64,000 nt of DNA from NCBI RefSeq assembly GCF_024170285.1, contig NZ_JALJXV010000009.1:1-64000 (forward strand), given 5' to 3'. The notes beneath the pieces were generated by a model. That model made no database searches, was not told the origin of the DNA, and was given only the letters and a program-made list of their open reading frames with translations. Shown piece after piece: positions 1-9,004 of the stretch. A program made the translations under genes and the position numbers. Each line of letters begins with the position of its first letter. Position 1 is the first letter of the stretch. The stretch comes from Natronocella acetinitrilica. GTDB lineage: Bacteria > Pseudomonadota > Gammaproteobacteria > Nitrococcales > Aquisalimonadaceae.

Positions 1-32
1 CTGAGGCACACTACTGGCGGCTGAAAGCCACC

Positions 33-52
33 GAGGCCATCCCGATGGCCTC
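33..52. repeat. Perfect inverted repeat (hairpin)
   Basis: Two 9-base arms (33-41 and 44-52) are exact reverse complements separated by two bases. It lies just beyond the broken end of the integrase fragment. There is no T-run on the + strand, so it is not a convincing terminator. It may simply mark the junction where the integrase gene was lost. Confidence 0.4.
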
Positions 53-74
53 AACTTAAACCCAACAGCCTCCA

Positions 75-254
75 TCATACCCGGGGCGGTTCAAGATTCA
101 GAAACCGACGCTTCCCCTCAAAGGTGTAGTGCTGGAAGAACGACACGGCACCAGCCTTAGAGACCTGCACACCAAACCCTGACCGGTCCGAGTCCCATTC
201 CCGGTAAGGGCTTCCCTTAGGCTTCAGATTGTCCAGTTGTTTGACCGTCAGCAT
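75..254 (-). pseudogene. Integrase N-terminal fragment (P4-type tyrosine recombinase)
   Basis: The 59-residue product starts MLTVKQLDNLKPKGSPYREW and matches the arm-type DNA-binding N-terminus (DUF4102-like) of P4-family phage and island integrases. These site-specific recombinases normally have about 400 residues. The reading frame stops at 75 after a few unrelated residues following the RFLNL motif, so the catalytic domain is absent and the gene is a relic. The ATG at 252-254 is preferred over an upstream in-frame start at 293 because the family begins at this methionine. A tRNA-Lys 3' end lies 170 bases away, the classic target of such enzymes. The fragment marks the end of a decayed integrated element that may continue to the left of the window. 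Confidence 0.7.
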
Positions 255-423
255 GGCGTTTCCCCGGCTGCTGTAGTGCACGCTGTAGTGCATAGAATTC
301 TTGGCTAAGGATAAACTACGGGGAGACTGTGTGAAACAGAGGAACCAATAAGGTATTGAAATAAATAACTTTAAAAGTTAGAACGCACTGATTAGAAACT
401 GCTAGAAACACTTTTGACACCTA

Positions 424-468
424 CTCTTAATCAGTAGGTTCGGGGTTCGAGTCCCTGACGGCCCACCA
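424..468 (+). other. Attachment-site relic: 3' half of a tRNA-Lys(CTT) gene
   Basis: This stretch holds the anticodon loop CTCTTAA with anticodon CTT, the variable loop, a complete T arm (CGGGG, loop TTCGAGT, CCCTG) and an acceptor 3' strand ending in CCA. The 5' half is missing: the bases before 424 cannot fold into the D arm, acceptor 5' strand or a matched anticodon stem. A tRNA 3' fragment next to an integrase remnant is what tRNA-targeting integration leaves at the distal end of an island. The intact tRNA-Lys should lie at the other end of the element, outside the window. Confidence 0.7.
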
Positions 469-593
469 TTCCCCCTTCTCTAGTCGTATGCCCAGTGGCG
501 GCGAGAGCGTCGTCACTACTCCGACTTGCGAGCATCTAACTTTTACCGATAATTTATCAGCGTTAAGTCGACGAAACATGGAGGGTGTTCGTC

Positions 594-1814
594 ATGCGCC
601 ACTACCGTCTCGCCTGTCATCACATAATTTTCCTGCTTCTGCTGATCATTTCGCCGCTCGCCGCCAGTTCCGCCACGGATGATGGTGTGGTCCGTATTCT
701 GGTCATCACCGATCTCTCTGGTGTGTTCAGGGACATTGCCGGGCCGGGCAGCGCTACGGGAGCTCGACTCGCCGCGGAGGACTTTTCGGAGGTTACATCG
801 GCGGGGCCGGTGGAGATCATCGTCAGGGATTCCCGTCTTGATCGGGACCACGCGGCGGCAGTCGCCCAGGAGATCCATGCCGAGACACCGCTCGATCTCA
901 TCGTCGGGCATGTGTCCTCCGGCGTGGCGCTCGGCCTGCAGCCGTTCGCCGAGGAGAAGGGCATTCTGATCATCCATGCCGGGCCGGCTTCCGATAGCCT
1001 GACCAATGGCGCTTGCAGCGCCCTGAGCGCCCACTGGGGTTTTGACACCTACGCGCTGGCCCACGCCATCGTGCAGGCGCGCTCGGCGCGCTATGGTGAT
1101 GAAAGCTGGTTCATCATCACGTCCGACTATGCTTTCGGACACGATCTGGAGGCGCGCGCCATGGACGCCATTGACCGTTACGGCGGCGACTTGCTTGGCG
1201 TGAGCCGGGTGCCTTTTCCTGCACAGGACTTCTCGACGGCGCTGCGTGAGGCGCTGGACACCGATGCCGATCTGATCGCCCTTGCAATGGCCGGAGAGGA
1301 TTTTCAGCTGGCGGTCCGGCAAGCCTATGAAGAAGGTGTTCGCGAGGCTGGCCGCGATCTCATCGGGCTCGATGTCTTCATTACTGATGTGCATCGACTG
1401 GGCCTCTACGCGACCGCTGGCCTCGGCTATGCCACCAGCTTCTACTGGGACGCGGACGAGGAGAGCCGGGCGTTCGCTGCCCGGTTCCGGGAACAGGAAG
1501 GCGTGAAACCGGCTGTTCCGCAAGCGGCCACCTATTCGGCGGTGCGGCATTATCTGAAGGCGGTCAACAATGCCGGTACTGATGCCCCACAGTTGGTTCT
1601 GGATCAGATGCGGAATTCTCCGGTGGACGATTTTTTCGGCAAGGGTGGCCACATCCGAGCCGACGGCGGAATGGTGCATGACATGTTGCAGGTTCGCGTG
1701 CGCAGCCCGCGCGCGGCAGATGCCAGCTGGGCCTACCTGGATGTAGAGAGCGTTATCGATGGTTCGAGGGCTTTTCGGCCGCTCGCCGAGAGCGACTGTC
1801 CACTGCTTCGCTGA
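594..1814 (+). CDS. Periplasmic solute-binding protein, LivK/type I family
   Basis: The 406-residue product has an N-terminal signal peptide (hydrophobic FLLLLIISPLAA after a basic start) followed by a type I periplasmic-binding fold of the branched-chain amino acid/amide receptor family (Peripla_BP_6). Hallmarks are an early strand VRILVITDLSG, the VGHVSSGVALG segment and the TSDYAFGHDLE segment that begins the second lobe. The ATG at 594 is chosen over the GTG at 585 because GGAGG at 580-584 sits nine bases upstream of it. No permease or ATPase gene lies nearby, so it is an orphan receptor whose ligand cannot be read from the sequence. It could feed a transporter encoded elsewhere or act as a sensor. 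Confidence 0.8.
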   Translation: MRHYRLACHHIIFLLLLIISPLAASSATDDGVVRILVITDLSGVFRDIAGPGSATGARLAAEDFSEVTSAGPVEIIVRDSRLDRDHAAAVAQEIHAETPLDLIVGHVSSGVALGLQPFAEEKGILIIHAGPASDSLTNGACSALSAHWGFDTYALAHAIVQARSARYGDESWFIITSDYAFGHDLEARAMDAIDRYGGDLLGVSRVPFPAQDFSTALREALDTDADLIALAMAGEDFQLAVRQAYEEGVREAGRDLIGLDVFITDVHRLGLYATAGLGYATSFYWDADEESRAFAARFREQEGVKPAVPQAATYSAVRHYLKAVNNAGTDAPQLVLDQMRNSPVDDFFGKGGHIRADGGMVHDMLQVRVRSPRAADASWAYLDVESVIDGSRAFRPLAESDCPLLR

Positions 1815-1837
1815 CGCATTGCCTTATAACGTCAGCG

Positions 1838-1945
1838 CAGCGCGGATGACCCGCAGCGGGGAATTGGGTAAACTCCCGTGCCACTGCGACCGGTGAGACT
1901 CCATGTTGAAGTCACGCTGCCGGTAGTCGGATAATGCGAGAGGTT
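1838..1945 (+). ncRNA. Riboswitch-like RNA, resembling a compact cobalamin aptamer
   Basis: The region carries, in order, a small stem (GCGG at 1842 with CCGC at 1851), the box GGGGAA at 1858-1863, a GGG-TAAACT-CCC hairpin, the segment GCCACTGCGACCGGTGAG (1880-1897) and GAAGTCACGCTGCCGG (1908-1923). Order and spacing resemble the conserved core of cobalamin riboswitches, most like the short class II or AdoCbl-variant forms. A TATAAC box at 1825-1830 could be the -10 of its promoter, and a strong terminator follows at 1947. What follows is a tRNA, not a B12-related gene, so a regulatory role in cis is unclear. A chance resemblance cannot be excluded without a covariance-model search. Confidence 0.4.
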
Positions 1946-1946
1946 T

Positions 1947-1978
1947 CGGGCTGCCCCTCGGGCAGCCCGGTTCGTTTT
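1947..1978 (+). terminator. Rho-independent terminator
   Basis: Perfect 9-base-pair stem GGGCTGCCC/GGGCAGCCC (1948-1956 with 1960-1968) with a three-base loop, followed by TTCGTTTT. It ends the riboswitch-like transcript just before tRNA-Leu. Confidence 0.75.
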
Positions 1979-1981
1979 AAT

Positions 1982-2066
1982 GCGAGTGTGGCGGAATTGG
2001 TAGACGCGGCGGCTTTAGGTGCCGTTGGGGAAACCCGTGCAGGTTCAAGTCCTGCCACTCGCACCA
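1982..2066 (+). tRNA. tRNA-Leu (anticodon TAG)
   Basis: An 85-base class II tRNA with acceptor arms GCGAGTG/CACTCGC, a D loop typical of leucine tRNA (GGAATTGGTAGACGC), anticodon loop TTTAGGT with anticodon TAG, a long variable arm, T loop TTCAAGT and encoded CCA. It reads CUA/CUG-type leucine codons. It lies 80 bases before tig. Confidence 0.95.
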
Positions 2067-2146
2067 TAGTCAGCGCGCGTGCCGAAGCCGCGCGGTTCGG
2101 CCGCAGGGCGGGCCGTCAGCCATGATTGTTGATCGAGAGGTTGTCA

Positions 2147-3517
2147 ATGCAAGTTTCAGTGGAAACCACCAGCGGGCTTGAGCGCAAGATGCGCGTGCAG
2201 GTCCCGGCGGACCGGGTGGACGGTGAGGTCGAGTCTCGTCTGCGCAACCTTGCCCGACAGGTGCGTCTTGACGGCTTTCGACCCGGAAAAGTGCCCTTCA
2301 AGGTTGTGCGCCAGCGCTACGGTGGCCAGGTGCGTCAGGAAGTCCTCAACGAAGTGTTGCAGCAGACCTACGGCGAGGCGCTGGAACAGGAAAAACTCAA
2401 CCCGGCGGGTGCGCCGGCGGTTGATCTCAAGCAGGGCATGGATGGCGGGGACCTGGAATACGAGGCCACGTTCGAAGTCATGCCCGAGGTCGAGGTGCAG
2501 GGCACCGACGCCCTCAAGCTTGAGCGTCCCGTGGCGGAGGTGACTGACGAAGACATCTCCCGCGTTCTTGAGGATTTGCGCAAGCAGCAGGCCAAGTACA
2601 ACACCGTGGAACGGCCTGCTCAGGAGCGGGATCGGGTGCTCGTTGACTTCAAGGGCACGATTGACGGTGAAGACTTCCCTGGCAATGAGGGTGAGGATCA
2701 GCCTGTCACTATCGGTTCCAACACCATGCCGAGGGAGTTCGAGCAGGCCCTGGTCGGTGTGTCCGCCGGTGAGGAGAAGGACATCGACTACACCTTCGCC
2801 GACGACTTCCCCACGGAGTCCGTGCGGGGCAAGACCGCGATCTTCAAGACCCAGGTCAAGGCGGTGGAAGAGCCTGAACTGCCTGAGCTGGATGACGATC
2901 TGGCGGTGGCCGTCGGCATCGCGGAAGGCGGGTTGGAGGCGCTGCGTCAGCTGATCAGGCAGAACCTGGAGAACGAAGCGTCCAAGGCAACCCAGGCACA
3001 GCTCAAGGAGCAGGTGACGGAGCAACTCGGCACCGCGAATGCGGAGCTGACCCTGCCCAAGGCTCTTGTTGACGGTGAGATCAAGGCGCTGCAGCAGCAA
3101 ATGAAGCAGCGCATTCAGCAGCAGACCGGCCAGGAAGACGACGATTTCGATCTACCGGGAGAGCTCTTCGAAGAGCAGGCGCGCCGCCGCGTGCGGCTGG
3201 GGCTGCTCATGAATCGCCTGATCAGCAAGAACGAGATCAAGCTGGATCAGGACAAGGCGCGTGCGCGCCTCCAGGAAATGGCGGCGAACTATCCCAATCC
3301 CCAGGAGGTCATCCAGTACTACACCCAGAACCGTCAGCTGATGCAGAGCCTCGAGGTCAGTGTGCTCGAAGATCAGGTGATCGACTGGTTGATCGAGCAG
3401 GCCGAGACCACCGACAAGTCGCTGTCCCTCGACGAGCTCCTCAAGCCCAGGCAGTCCAAGCAGGCTGATGACGCTGAAGACGAGTCGACGGCCGACACCC
3501 AGAAATCGGGAGACTGA
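2147..3517 (+). CDS. tig: Trigger factor
   Basis: Ribosome-associated chaperone that shelters nascent chains. The product has 456 residues (E. coli about 432). It shows the ribosome-binding N-domain with the signature [12 protein letters not shown] (about residues 42-53), an FKBP-like prolyl isomerase domain (about 155-245, starting near [14 protein letters not shown]) and an elongated helical C-terminal domain with an acidic tail. The ATG at 2147 is chosen because GAGAGG at 2135-2140 precedes it. The in-frame TTG at 2126 would add seven residues with no ribosome site. It opens a quality-control cluster, with clpP following after four bases. Confidence 0.97.
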   Translation: MQVSVETTSGLERKMRVQVPADRVDGEVESRLRNLARQVRLDGFRPGKVPFKVVRQRYGGQVRQEVLNEVLQQTYGEALEQEKLNPAGAPAVDLKQGMDGGDLEYEATFEVMPEVEVQGTDALKLERPVAEVTDEDISRVLEDLRKQQAKYNTVERPAQERDRVLVDFKGTIDGEDFPGNEGEDQPVTIGSNTMPREFEQALVGVSAGEEKDIDYTFADDFPTESVRGKTAIFKTQVKAVEEPELPELDDDLAVAVGIAEGGLEALRQLIRQNLENEASKATQAQLKEQVTEQLGTANAELTLPKALVDGEIKALQQQMKQRIQQQTGQEDDDFDLPGELFEEQARRRVRLGLLMNRLISKNEIKLDQDKARARLQEMAANYPNPQEVIQYYTQNRQLMQSLEVSVLEDQVIDWLIEQAETTDKSLSLDELLKPRQSKQADDAEDESTADTQKSGD

Positions 3518-3521
3518 TTGC

Positions 3522-4163
3522 ATGACGACGAGTCACGACAAATCCTTCGATGGAGTAACGGCGCAGCTCGTACCAATGGTGGTCGAACAGACCTCCCGCG
3601 GTGAGCGTGCCTATGACATCTACTCCCGCCTGCTCAAAGAGCGGGTCGTGTTCATGGTTGGCCCAGTGGAAGACCACATGGCCAACCTTCTGGTGGCGCA
3701 ACTGCTGTTTCTGGAATCGGAGAACCCGGACAAGGACATCAACCTGTATATCAACTCCCCTGGTGGAGCGGTGACGGCCGGGATGGCGATCTACGACACC
3801 ATGCAGTTCATCAAGCCGGATGTGAGTACGGTTTGTATCGGTCAGGCGGCCAGCATGGGCGCCCTGCTGCTTGCCGGAGGTGCCGCCGGTAAGCGTTACT
3901 GCCTGCCGAATTCCCGGGTGATGATTCATCAGCCCCTTGGCGGTTATCAGGGCCAGGCGAGCGATATCGATATTCACGCCAAGGAAATCCTCAGCATTCG
4001 TGATCGACTGAATCGCATCCTCGCGCATCACACGGGGCAGGAACTCGAGCGGGTGCAGCAGGACACCGATCGTGACAACTTCCTGTCGCCGGAGGCAGCG
4101 GTCGACTACGGCATGGTCGACTCTGTCATCCGCGATCGCGCCAGTCTGCGACCGAGTGAGTAG
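3522..4163 (+). CDS. clpP: ATP-dependent Clp protease proteolytic subunit
   Basis: Serine protease that forms the double-heptamer chamber used by ClpX or ClpA. The 213-residue product carries the catalytic serine in [10 protein letters not shown] (Ser111), the histidine in MIHQPLGG (His136) and the aspartate in the segment DTDRDNF (about Asp185). The start at 3522 follows the tig stop by four bases, suggesting translational coupling. An in-frame upstream start at 3468 lies inside tig and gives a non-homologous extension. clpX follows after 177 bases, which may hold a separate clpX promoter. Confidence 0.97.
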   Translation: MTTSHDKSFDGVTAQLVPMVVEQTSRGERAYDIYSRLLKERVVFMVGPVEDHMANLLVAQLLFLESENPDKDINLYINSPGGAVTAGMAIYDTMQFIKPDVSTVCIGQAASMGALLLAGGAAGKRYCLPNSRVMIHQPLGGYQGQASDIDIHAKEILSIRDRLNRILAHHTGQELERVQQDTDRDNFLSPEAAVDYGMVDSVIRDRASLRPSE

Positions 4164-4340
4164 TTTTCTCGCGTCCAACATGGTCTAACCAGCAAAGGAA
4201 CGCGCCGGGGAGGCATCTGTCCAATGCTGTGTCGGCATGTAGTGCAAAGCGTGTGCCGATGCGGTTTTGCCTCCTTGCGTGGGTTCCCAAAAGCAGGCAA
4301 GGTTATACCTGAACCTCTACAGGTCATTTGAGGATCGGCC

Positions 4341-5624
4341 ATGAGCGACAGAGACAAGAACAGAGGTGACGACGGTGGGAAGCTTCTCTACTGCTCGTTC
4401 TGCGGCAAGAGCCAGCATGAAGTCCGGAAGCTCATCGCAGGTCCCTCGGTTTTTGTGTGCGATGAGTGTGTAGAACTTTGCAACGACATCATCCGTGAGG
4501 AAATGCAGGAGAAGAGCACCTCCGGTGATTCCAAGCTGCCGAAGCCTCACGAAATCAAAAAGGTCCTTGACGAGTACGTCATTGGTCAGGACCACGCGAA
4601 GAAGATTCTGTCGGTTGCGGTCTACAACCACTACAAGCGCCTTGAGGCTTCCCAGAGCAAGGGGAAGGACGATGTGGAACTGGCCAAGAGCAATATCCTG
4701 CTCATTGGTCCCACAGGGTCGGGCAAGACCCTCCTCGCCGAGACGCTCGCGCGGCTGCTTGATGTGCCCTTCACCATTGCCGATGCGACGACGCTGACTG
4801 AAGCAGGCTATGTCGGTGAAGATGTCGAGAACATCATCCAGAAGTTGCTGCAGAAGTGCGATTACGACGTCGAGAAGGCGCAAACCGGCATCGTCTACAT
4901 TGACGAGATCGACAAGATCTCCCGCAAGTCGGACAACCCCTCCATCACCCGTGATGTCAGTGGCGAGGGGGTGCAGCAGGCACTCTTGAAGCTCATCGAG
5001 GGAACCGTTGCGTCGGTGCCCCCCCAGGGAGGGCGCAAGCACCCGCAGCAGGAGTTCCTGCAGGTCAATACCGGCGGCATCCTGTTCATCGTCGGCGGCG
5101 CCTTCGCCGGGCTCGACAAGGTGATTCAGGATCGCTCGCAGAAAGGCGGGATTGGTTTCTCGGCCGAAGTGAAGAGCAAGGAAGAGCAGAAGAGCGTCGG
5201 CGAGACCTTGCAGGGAGTCGAGCCCGAAGATCTCATCAAGTACGGCCTGATTCCCGAGTTTGTTGGCCGCCTTCCGGTCGTTGCCACGCTGAGTGAGCTG
5301 GATGAAGACGCCCTGGTGGAGATCCTGACCAAGCCCAAGAATGCCGTCACCAAGCAGTACGCGAAGCTGTTCGACATGGAGGGTGTCGAGCTGGAGTTCC
5401 GCGAGGACGCCCTGCGGGCGGTGGCTACCAAGGCGATGGAGCGAAAGACAGGCGCTCGTGGTCTGCGGACGATCATCGAAACGGTGCTGCTCGATACCAT
5501 GTATGAGATCCCCTCGATGGAGCGGGTCAGCAAAGTGGTCATCGACGACGCAGTGATTCGAGGGGAGGCCAAGCCCTATCTGATCTATGACGGCGCAGAG
5601 CAGTCCAAGGCGGCTTCCGACTGA
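4341..5624 (+). CDS. clpX: ClpX unfoldase subunit
   Basis: AAA+ ATPase that recognises, unfolds and feeds substrates to ClpP. The product has 427 residues. The N-terminal zinc-binding domain has Cys18, Cys21, Cys40 and Cys43. Walker A GPTGSGKT lies at 123-130, and Walker B is [10 protein letters not shown] with sensor residues downstream. A conserved IGF-type ClpP-docking loop is visible as GGIGF. The gap to clpP contains the AT-richer segment GGTTATACC that could serve as a -10 region. The usual clpP-clpX-lon order is kept. Confidence 0.97.
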   Translation: MSDRDKNRGDDGGKLLYCSFCGKSQHEVRKLIAGPSVFVCDECVELCNDIIREEMQEKSTSGDSKLPKPHEIKKVLDEYVIGQDHAKKILSVAVYNHYKRLEASQSKGKDDVELAKSNILLIGPTGSGKTLLAETLARLLDVPFTIADATTLTEAGYVGEDVENIIQKLLQKCDYDVEKAQTGIVYIDEIDKISRKSDNPSITRDVSGEGVQQALLKLIEGTVASVPPQGGRKHPQQEFLQVNTGGILFIVGGAFAGLDKVIQDRSQKGGIGFSAEVKSKEEQKSVGETLQGVEPEDLIKYGLIPEFVGRLPVVATLSELDEDALVEILTKPKNAVTKQYAKLFDMEGVELEFREDALRAVATKAMERKTGARGLRTIIETVLLDTMYEIPSMERVSKVVIDDAVIRGEAKPYLIYDGAEQSKAASD

Positions 5625-5652
5625 GGTGCGTGATCCGGCCCGAGGTCTACTT

Positions 5653-5684
5653 CGACGGGCGCCTTCAGGCGCCCGTCGCATTTC
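5653..5684 (+). terminator. Terminator after clpX
   Basis: An 11-base-pair perfect stem CGACGGGCGCC/GGCGCCCGTCG (5653-5663, 5668-5678) with a TTCA tetraloop, followed by CATTTCT. It separates clpX from lon. Confidence 0.75.
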
Positions 5685-5773
5685 TGGCCCGCTGCCTGCG
5701 CGGCCCTTGCGCATCCTGTTATCATGAAGGCATTCGTTGCGCCGGCTCTGCGTCAAATGATCCTTGTCGCGAG

Positions 5774-5801
5774 TTGAAACCCGGCTTCGGCAACCACATA
5801 T
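5774..5801 (+). promoter_or_regulatory. Heat-shock (sigma-32-type) promoter of lon
   Basis: TTGAAA (5774-5779), a 14-base spacer and CCACATAT (5794-5801) match the sigma-32 pattern TTGAAA-N(13-15)-CCCCATAT with one mismatch in the -10 element. It lies about 60 bases before the lon start. lon is a classic heat-shock gene. Confidence 0.6.
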
Positions 5802-5860
5802 CCTTGGCATGCGGCGGCGCGCGTCGCCCTACAGTCACATTTACGTGAGGAACGTCTTCA

Positions 5861-8299
5861 ATGGCTGGTAACGACCAGACGTCCGATGTTGTGCAGGAAA
5901 CAATAAGCAACGCGCCAGTATTGCCGTTGCGCGATGTTGTGGTGTACCCGCACATGGTTATTCCATTGTTTGTGGGGCGGGAGAAATCCATCAAGGCCTT
6001 GGAGGCCGCGATGGAAGCCGACAAGAAAATTCTGCTCGTGGCGCAAAAGAGTGCCGATGTCGATGATCCGTCTGTCGACGACCTCTATGACCACGGCACC
6101 ATGGCGACCATCCTGCAGATGCTCAAGTTGCCGGATGGCACCGTGAAGGTGCTGGTCGAGGGGCTACAGCGTGCTCGTGTGGTCAGCATTGAGGCGACTG
6201 GTGCTTTCTTCACCGCACGTCTGATCGTGCCCGCGCTGCCGACCTACGATGACGATCGCGAGGTGGAAGTGCTGGCGCGCTCGGTGCTGACGCAGTTTGA
6301 TCAGTACGTGAAGCTGAACAAGAAGGTCCCGCCGGAGATTCTCTCTTCGCTGGCGGGCATCGATGAGCCGAGTCGGCTCGCCGATACCATTGCCGCGCAT
6401 ATGGCCCTGAAGGTCGAGGGCAAGCAGGCGGTACTCGAAATCGAGGATGTTCGTGAGCGCCTGGAGCACCTGCTCGGCCTGATCGAGGGCGAGATCGATA
6501 TCCTGCAGATCGAAAAGCGCATCCGTGGCCGCGTCAAGCAGCAGATGGAGAAAAGCCAGCGCGAGTACTACCTGAATGAGCAGGCCAAGGCCATTCAGAA
6601 AGAACTTGGTGAGTTGGAGGATGTTCCCAACGAGACCGAGGATCTAGAGCAGAAGATCGAACAGGCCGGCATGCCGAAGACGGTCAAGGCCAAGGCGAAG
6701 GCCGAACTCAACAAACTTCGGATGATGCAGCCCATGTCCGCCGAGGCCACGGTGGTGCGCAATTACATCGATTGGCTGGTGGGCGTGCCCTGGAAGAAGC
6801 GCACGCGGGTAAGACATGACCTGGACAGGGCGCAAGAGGTGCTGGACACGGATCACTACGGGTTGGAGAAGGTCAAGGAACGCATCCTTGAATATCTCGC
6901 CGTGCAGAAGCGGGTCAAGAAGCTGAAAGGGCCGATTCTCTGTCTCGTGGGCCCTCCTGGCGTCGGCAAGACCTCGCTGGGCCAGTCCATCGCCCGGGCC
7001 ACCAACCGCAAGTTCGTGCGAATGTCCCTTGGCGGCGTCCGTGACGAGGCCGAAATCCGGGGTCATCGGAGAACCTATATCGGCTCTCTGCCTGGCAAAA
7101 TCGTGCAGAACCTGTCCAAGGCCGAGGCGAAGAATCCGCTGTTCCTGCTCGACGAAATCGACAAGATGGCCATGGATTTCCGTGGTGATCCTGCCTCGGC
7201 GTTGCTGGAGGTGCTGGACCCGGAGCAGAACAGCACGTTCAACGATCACTACCTCGAGGTTGACGTGGATCTCTCCGAGGTGCTGTTCGTCTGCACCGCG
7301 AACACACTCAACATTCCGGCGCCGCTGCTGGATCGCATGGAGGTCATTCGGCTGCCGGGTTACACCGAAGACGAAAAGATCAACATTGCCCAGCGCTACC
7401 TGGTGCCCAAGCAGTTCAAGGCGAATGGTTTGAAGGACGGCGAAGTGGACATCGCCGAGACCGCGCTGCGGGACATCGTGCGGCATTACACCCGCGAGGC
7501 CGGCGTGCGTAACCTGGAGCGGGAGGTCTCGAAGATCTGCCGCAAGGTCGTGAAGGAGCTGGTGTTGAAGCCGCGCAAGACGAAGTTGGTGGTGAATTCC
7601 AAGAATCTGGATCATTACCTGGGTGTCCGCAAGTTCCGTTACGGCATTGCCGAAGAAAAGGATCAGGTGGGTCACGTTACGGGGCTTGCGTGGACGGAGG
7701 TCGGCGGTGAGCTGCTGAACATCGAATCAGCCGTTGTGCCGGGCAAGGGTCGATTGACCCAGACCGGGCAGCTCGGCGATGTGATGAAGGAATCCATTCA
7801 GGCCGCCCTGACCGTGGTTCGCAGCCGCTCGCGGATGCTCGGTATCGAGGCTGAGTTCCATCAGAGCAATGACGTGCATATCCATGTGCCCGAGGGCGCC
7901 ATCCCGAAAGATGGTCCCAGCGCCGGTATCGGCATGTGCACGGCGCTGGTCTCCGCCCTCACGGGCATTCCCGCGAAAGCGGCTGTCGCGATGACCGGGG
8001 AGATCACGTTGCGCGGTGAGGTGCTGCCCATCGGTGGTCTCAAGGAGAAGCTCCTGGCGGCCCAGCGGGGTGGCATACAGACCGTCATCATTCCCGAGGA
8101 AAATCGAAAGGATCTGGTGGAAATCCCGAAGAGTATCCTGGGCAAGATCGACGTTCGCCCCGTGCGTTGGATCGACCAAGTGCTTGAAATCGCTTTGACA
8201 CAGGCGCCCACGCCGCTACCCGAGACGGAAGAGCCGGTAGAGGCTGAAGGCAAGAAGACCAAGCGTGGTCGCAAGCAGGGAGCAGTGCGGGCGCATTGA
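5861..8299 (+). CDS. lon: ATP-dependent protease Lon (La)
   Basis: Homohexameric cytoplasmic AAA+ protease that degrades misfolded and regulatory proteins. The 812-residue product starts with the substrate-binding LON domain ([18 protein letters not shown] near residue 20). It then shows a coiled-coil region, the ATPase domain with Walker [10 protein letters not shown], and the proteolytic domain with Ser687 in [11 protein letters not shown] and Lys730 in GLKEKLLAA forming the dyad. The C-terminus ends in a basic tail ([10 protein letters not shown]). The gene has its own upstream terminator-isolated region and a sigma-32-like promoter at 5774. A consensus promoter overlaps its stop codon and drives what follows. 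Confidence 0.97.
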   Translation: MAGNDQTSDVVQETISNAPVLPLRDVVVYPHMVIPLFVGREKSIKALEAAMEADKKILLVAQKSADVDDPSVDDLYDHGTMATILQMLKLPDGTVKVLVEGLQRARVVSIEATGAFFTARLIVPALPTYDDDREVEVLARSVLTQFDQYVKLNKKVPPEILSSLAGIDEPSRLADTIAAHMALKVEGKQAVLEIEDVRERLEHLLGLIEGEIDILQIEKRIRGRVKQQMEKSQREYYLNEQAKAIQKELGELEDVPNETEDLEQKIEQAGMPKTVKAKAKAELNKLRMMQPMSAEATVVRNYIDWLVGVPWKKRTRVRHDLDRAQEVLDTDHYGLEKVKERILEYLAVQKRVKKLKGPILCLVGPPGVGKTSLGQSIARATNRKFVRMSLGGVRDEAEIRGHRRTYIGSLPGKIVQNLSKAEAKNPLFLLDEIDKMAMDFRGDPASALLEVLDPEQNSTFNDHYLEVDVDLSEVLFVCTANTLNIPAPLLDRMEVIRLPGYTEDEKINIAQRYLVPKQFKANGLKDGEVDIAETALRDIVRHYTREAGVRNLEREVSKICRKVVKELVLKPRKTKLVVNSKNLDHYLGVRKFRYGIAEEKDQVGHVTGLAWTEVGGELLNIESAVVPGKGRLTQTGQLGDVMKESIQAALTVVRSRSRMLGIEAEFHQSNDVHIHVPEGAIPKDGPSAGIGMCTALVSALTGIPAKAAVAMTGEITLRGEVLPIGGLKEKLLAAQRGGIQTVIIPEENRKDLVEIPKSILGKIDVRPVRWIDQVLEIALTQAPTPLPETEEPVEAEGKKTKRGRKQGAVRAH

Positions 8300-8325
8300 C
8301 ACCCGCGAGTGCACCTTGCTATAAC
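8296..8325 (+). promoter_or_regulatory. Near-consensus sigma-70 promoter overlapping the lon stop codon
   Basis: TTGACA (8296-8301) and TATAAC (8320-8325) are separated by 18 bases. The -35 box includes the lon stop codon. Transcription would start near 8332, just before the hairpin at 8350 and about 210 bases before hupB. Confidence 0.6.
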
Positions 8326-8349
8326 GTCGACGGCGTGTAAAAACGCTCC

Positions 8350-8381
8350 GGGCGAGCCCAGAAATGGGCTCGCCCTAATCT
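8350..8381 (+). terminator. Hairpin, terminator or leader attenuator
   Basis: Perfect 11-base-pair stem GGGCGAGCCCA/TGGGCTCGCCC (8350-8360, 8365-8375) with a GAAA tetraloop, followed by TAATCTT. The weak T-run suggests partial termination. It may end lon messages and also the short transcript from the promoter at 8296. Confidence 0.6.
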
Positions 8382-8541
8382 TGCAAAAGCCGCGACAGCA
8401 GTGGGTTCCCGGTCATTTGTTCCATCGGCAGGAACAGGCGCGACAAGCCTTTCCGTGATTCCGGAAAGCCTGTAGAGTAAGGCGCACGGTGCCTACGGAA
8501 GCCGAGTTGTCCAGTTAGAACAACATCAAGGGGATTACAGG

Positions 8542-8814
8542 ATGAACAAATCGGAACTCATCGAAGCGGTTGCCCAATCTGCCGATCTGTCCAAAGCGTC
8601 GGCCACGCGTGCTGTAGATGCGGTTGTAGAGGCCGTGACCAACGCGTTGAAAGAGAATGATTCCGTGAGCCTCGTCGGCTTCGGTACCTTTAGCGTGCGC
8701 GAGCGTGCTGCGCGCTCCGGCCGCAACCCGCGGACCGGTGAAACGATCAAGATCGGGGCTTCGAAAGTGCCGAGTTTCAAGGCTGGCAAAGCCCTGAAGG
8801 ATGCCGTAAACTAG
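8542..8814 (+). CDS. hupB: DNA-binding protein HU-beta
   Basis: Small nucleoid protein of 90 residues that bends and compacts DNA. It starts [19 protein letters not shown], the standard HU N-terminus, and has the DNA-binding arm signature [20 protein letters not shown] (about 48-67). The start ATG follows AAGGGGA at 8528. The position directly after lon is conserved in gammaproteobacteria. The 240-base leader contains the promoter at 8296, the hairpin at 8350 and a short palindrome CTTTCCG/CGGAAAG near 8450-8470, any of which could shape its expression. Confidence 0.96.
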   Translation: MNKSELIEAVAQSADLSKASATRAVDAVVEAVTNALKENDSVSLVGFGTFSVRERAARSGRNPRTGETIKIGASKVPSFKAGKALKDAVN

Positions 8815-8828
8815 CGCCTCTTTTTTTG

Positions 8829-8904
8829 GGGTGGTTAGCTCAGCTGGTAGAGCGTCGCCCTTACAAGGCGAATGTCGGGGGTTCGATCCCCTCACCACCC
8901 ACCA
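8829..8904 (+). tRNA. tRNA-Val (anticodon TAC)
   Basis: A 76-base cloverleaf with acceptor GGGTGGT/ACCACCC, D arm GCTCAGCTGGTAGAGC, anticodon stem TCGCC/GGCGA with loop CTTACAA, T loop TTCGATC and encoded CCA. It probably forms one transcript with the tRNA-Asp that follows after 15 bases. Confidence 0.96.
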
Positions 8905-8919
8905 GAGGTTGAAAGATTC

Positions 8920-8996
8920 GGAGCGGTAGTTCAGTTGGTTAGAATACCGGCCTGTCACGCCGGGGGTCGCGGGTTCGAGTCCCGTCCGCTCCGCCA
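8920..8996 (+). tRNA. tRNA-Asp (anticodon GTC)
   Basis: A 77-base cloverleaf with acceptor GGAGCGG/CCGCTCC, anticodon stem CCGGC/GCCGG with loop CTGTCAC, T loop TTCGAGT and encoded GCCA. A strong terminator follows directly. Confidence 0.96.
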
Positions 8997-9004
8997 ACTC
9001 TTCC

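Noticed and set aside
1810-1837. Inverted repeat CGCTGACG/CGTCAGCG at the end of the binding-protein gene as its terminator
   Set aside because: There is no T-run, and a TATAAC box lies in the loop. It may instead be part of a promoter or operator, but this is too weak to call.
1934-2125. Small plus-strand frame over tRNA-Leu(TAG)
   Set aside because: It overlaps the tRNA for most of its length and has no ribosome site.
4317-5810. 497-codon minus-strand frame opposite clpX
   Set aside because: A shadow of a conserved gene in GC-rich DNA with no recognisable domain.
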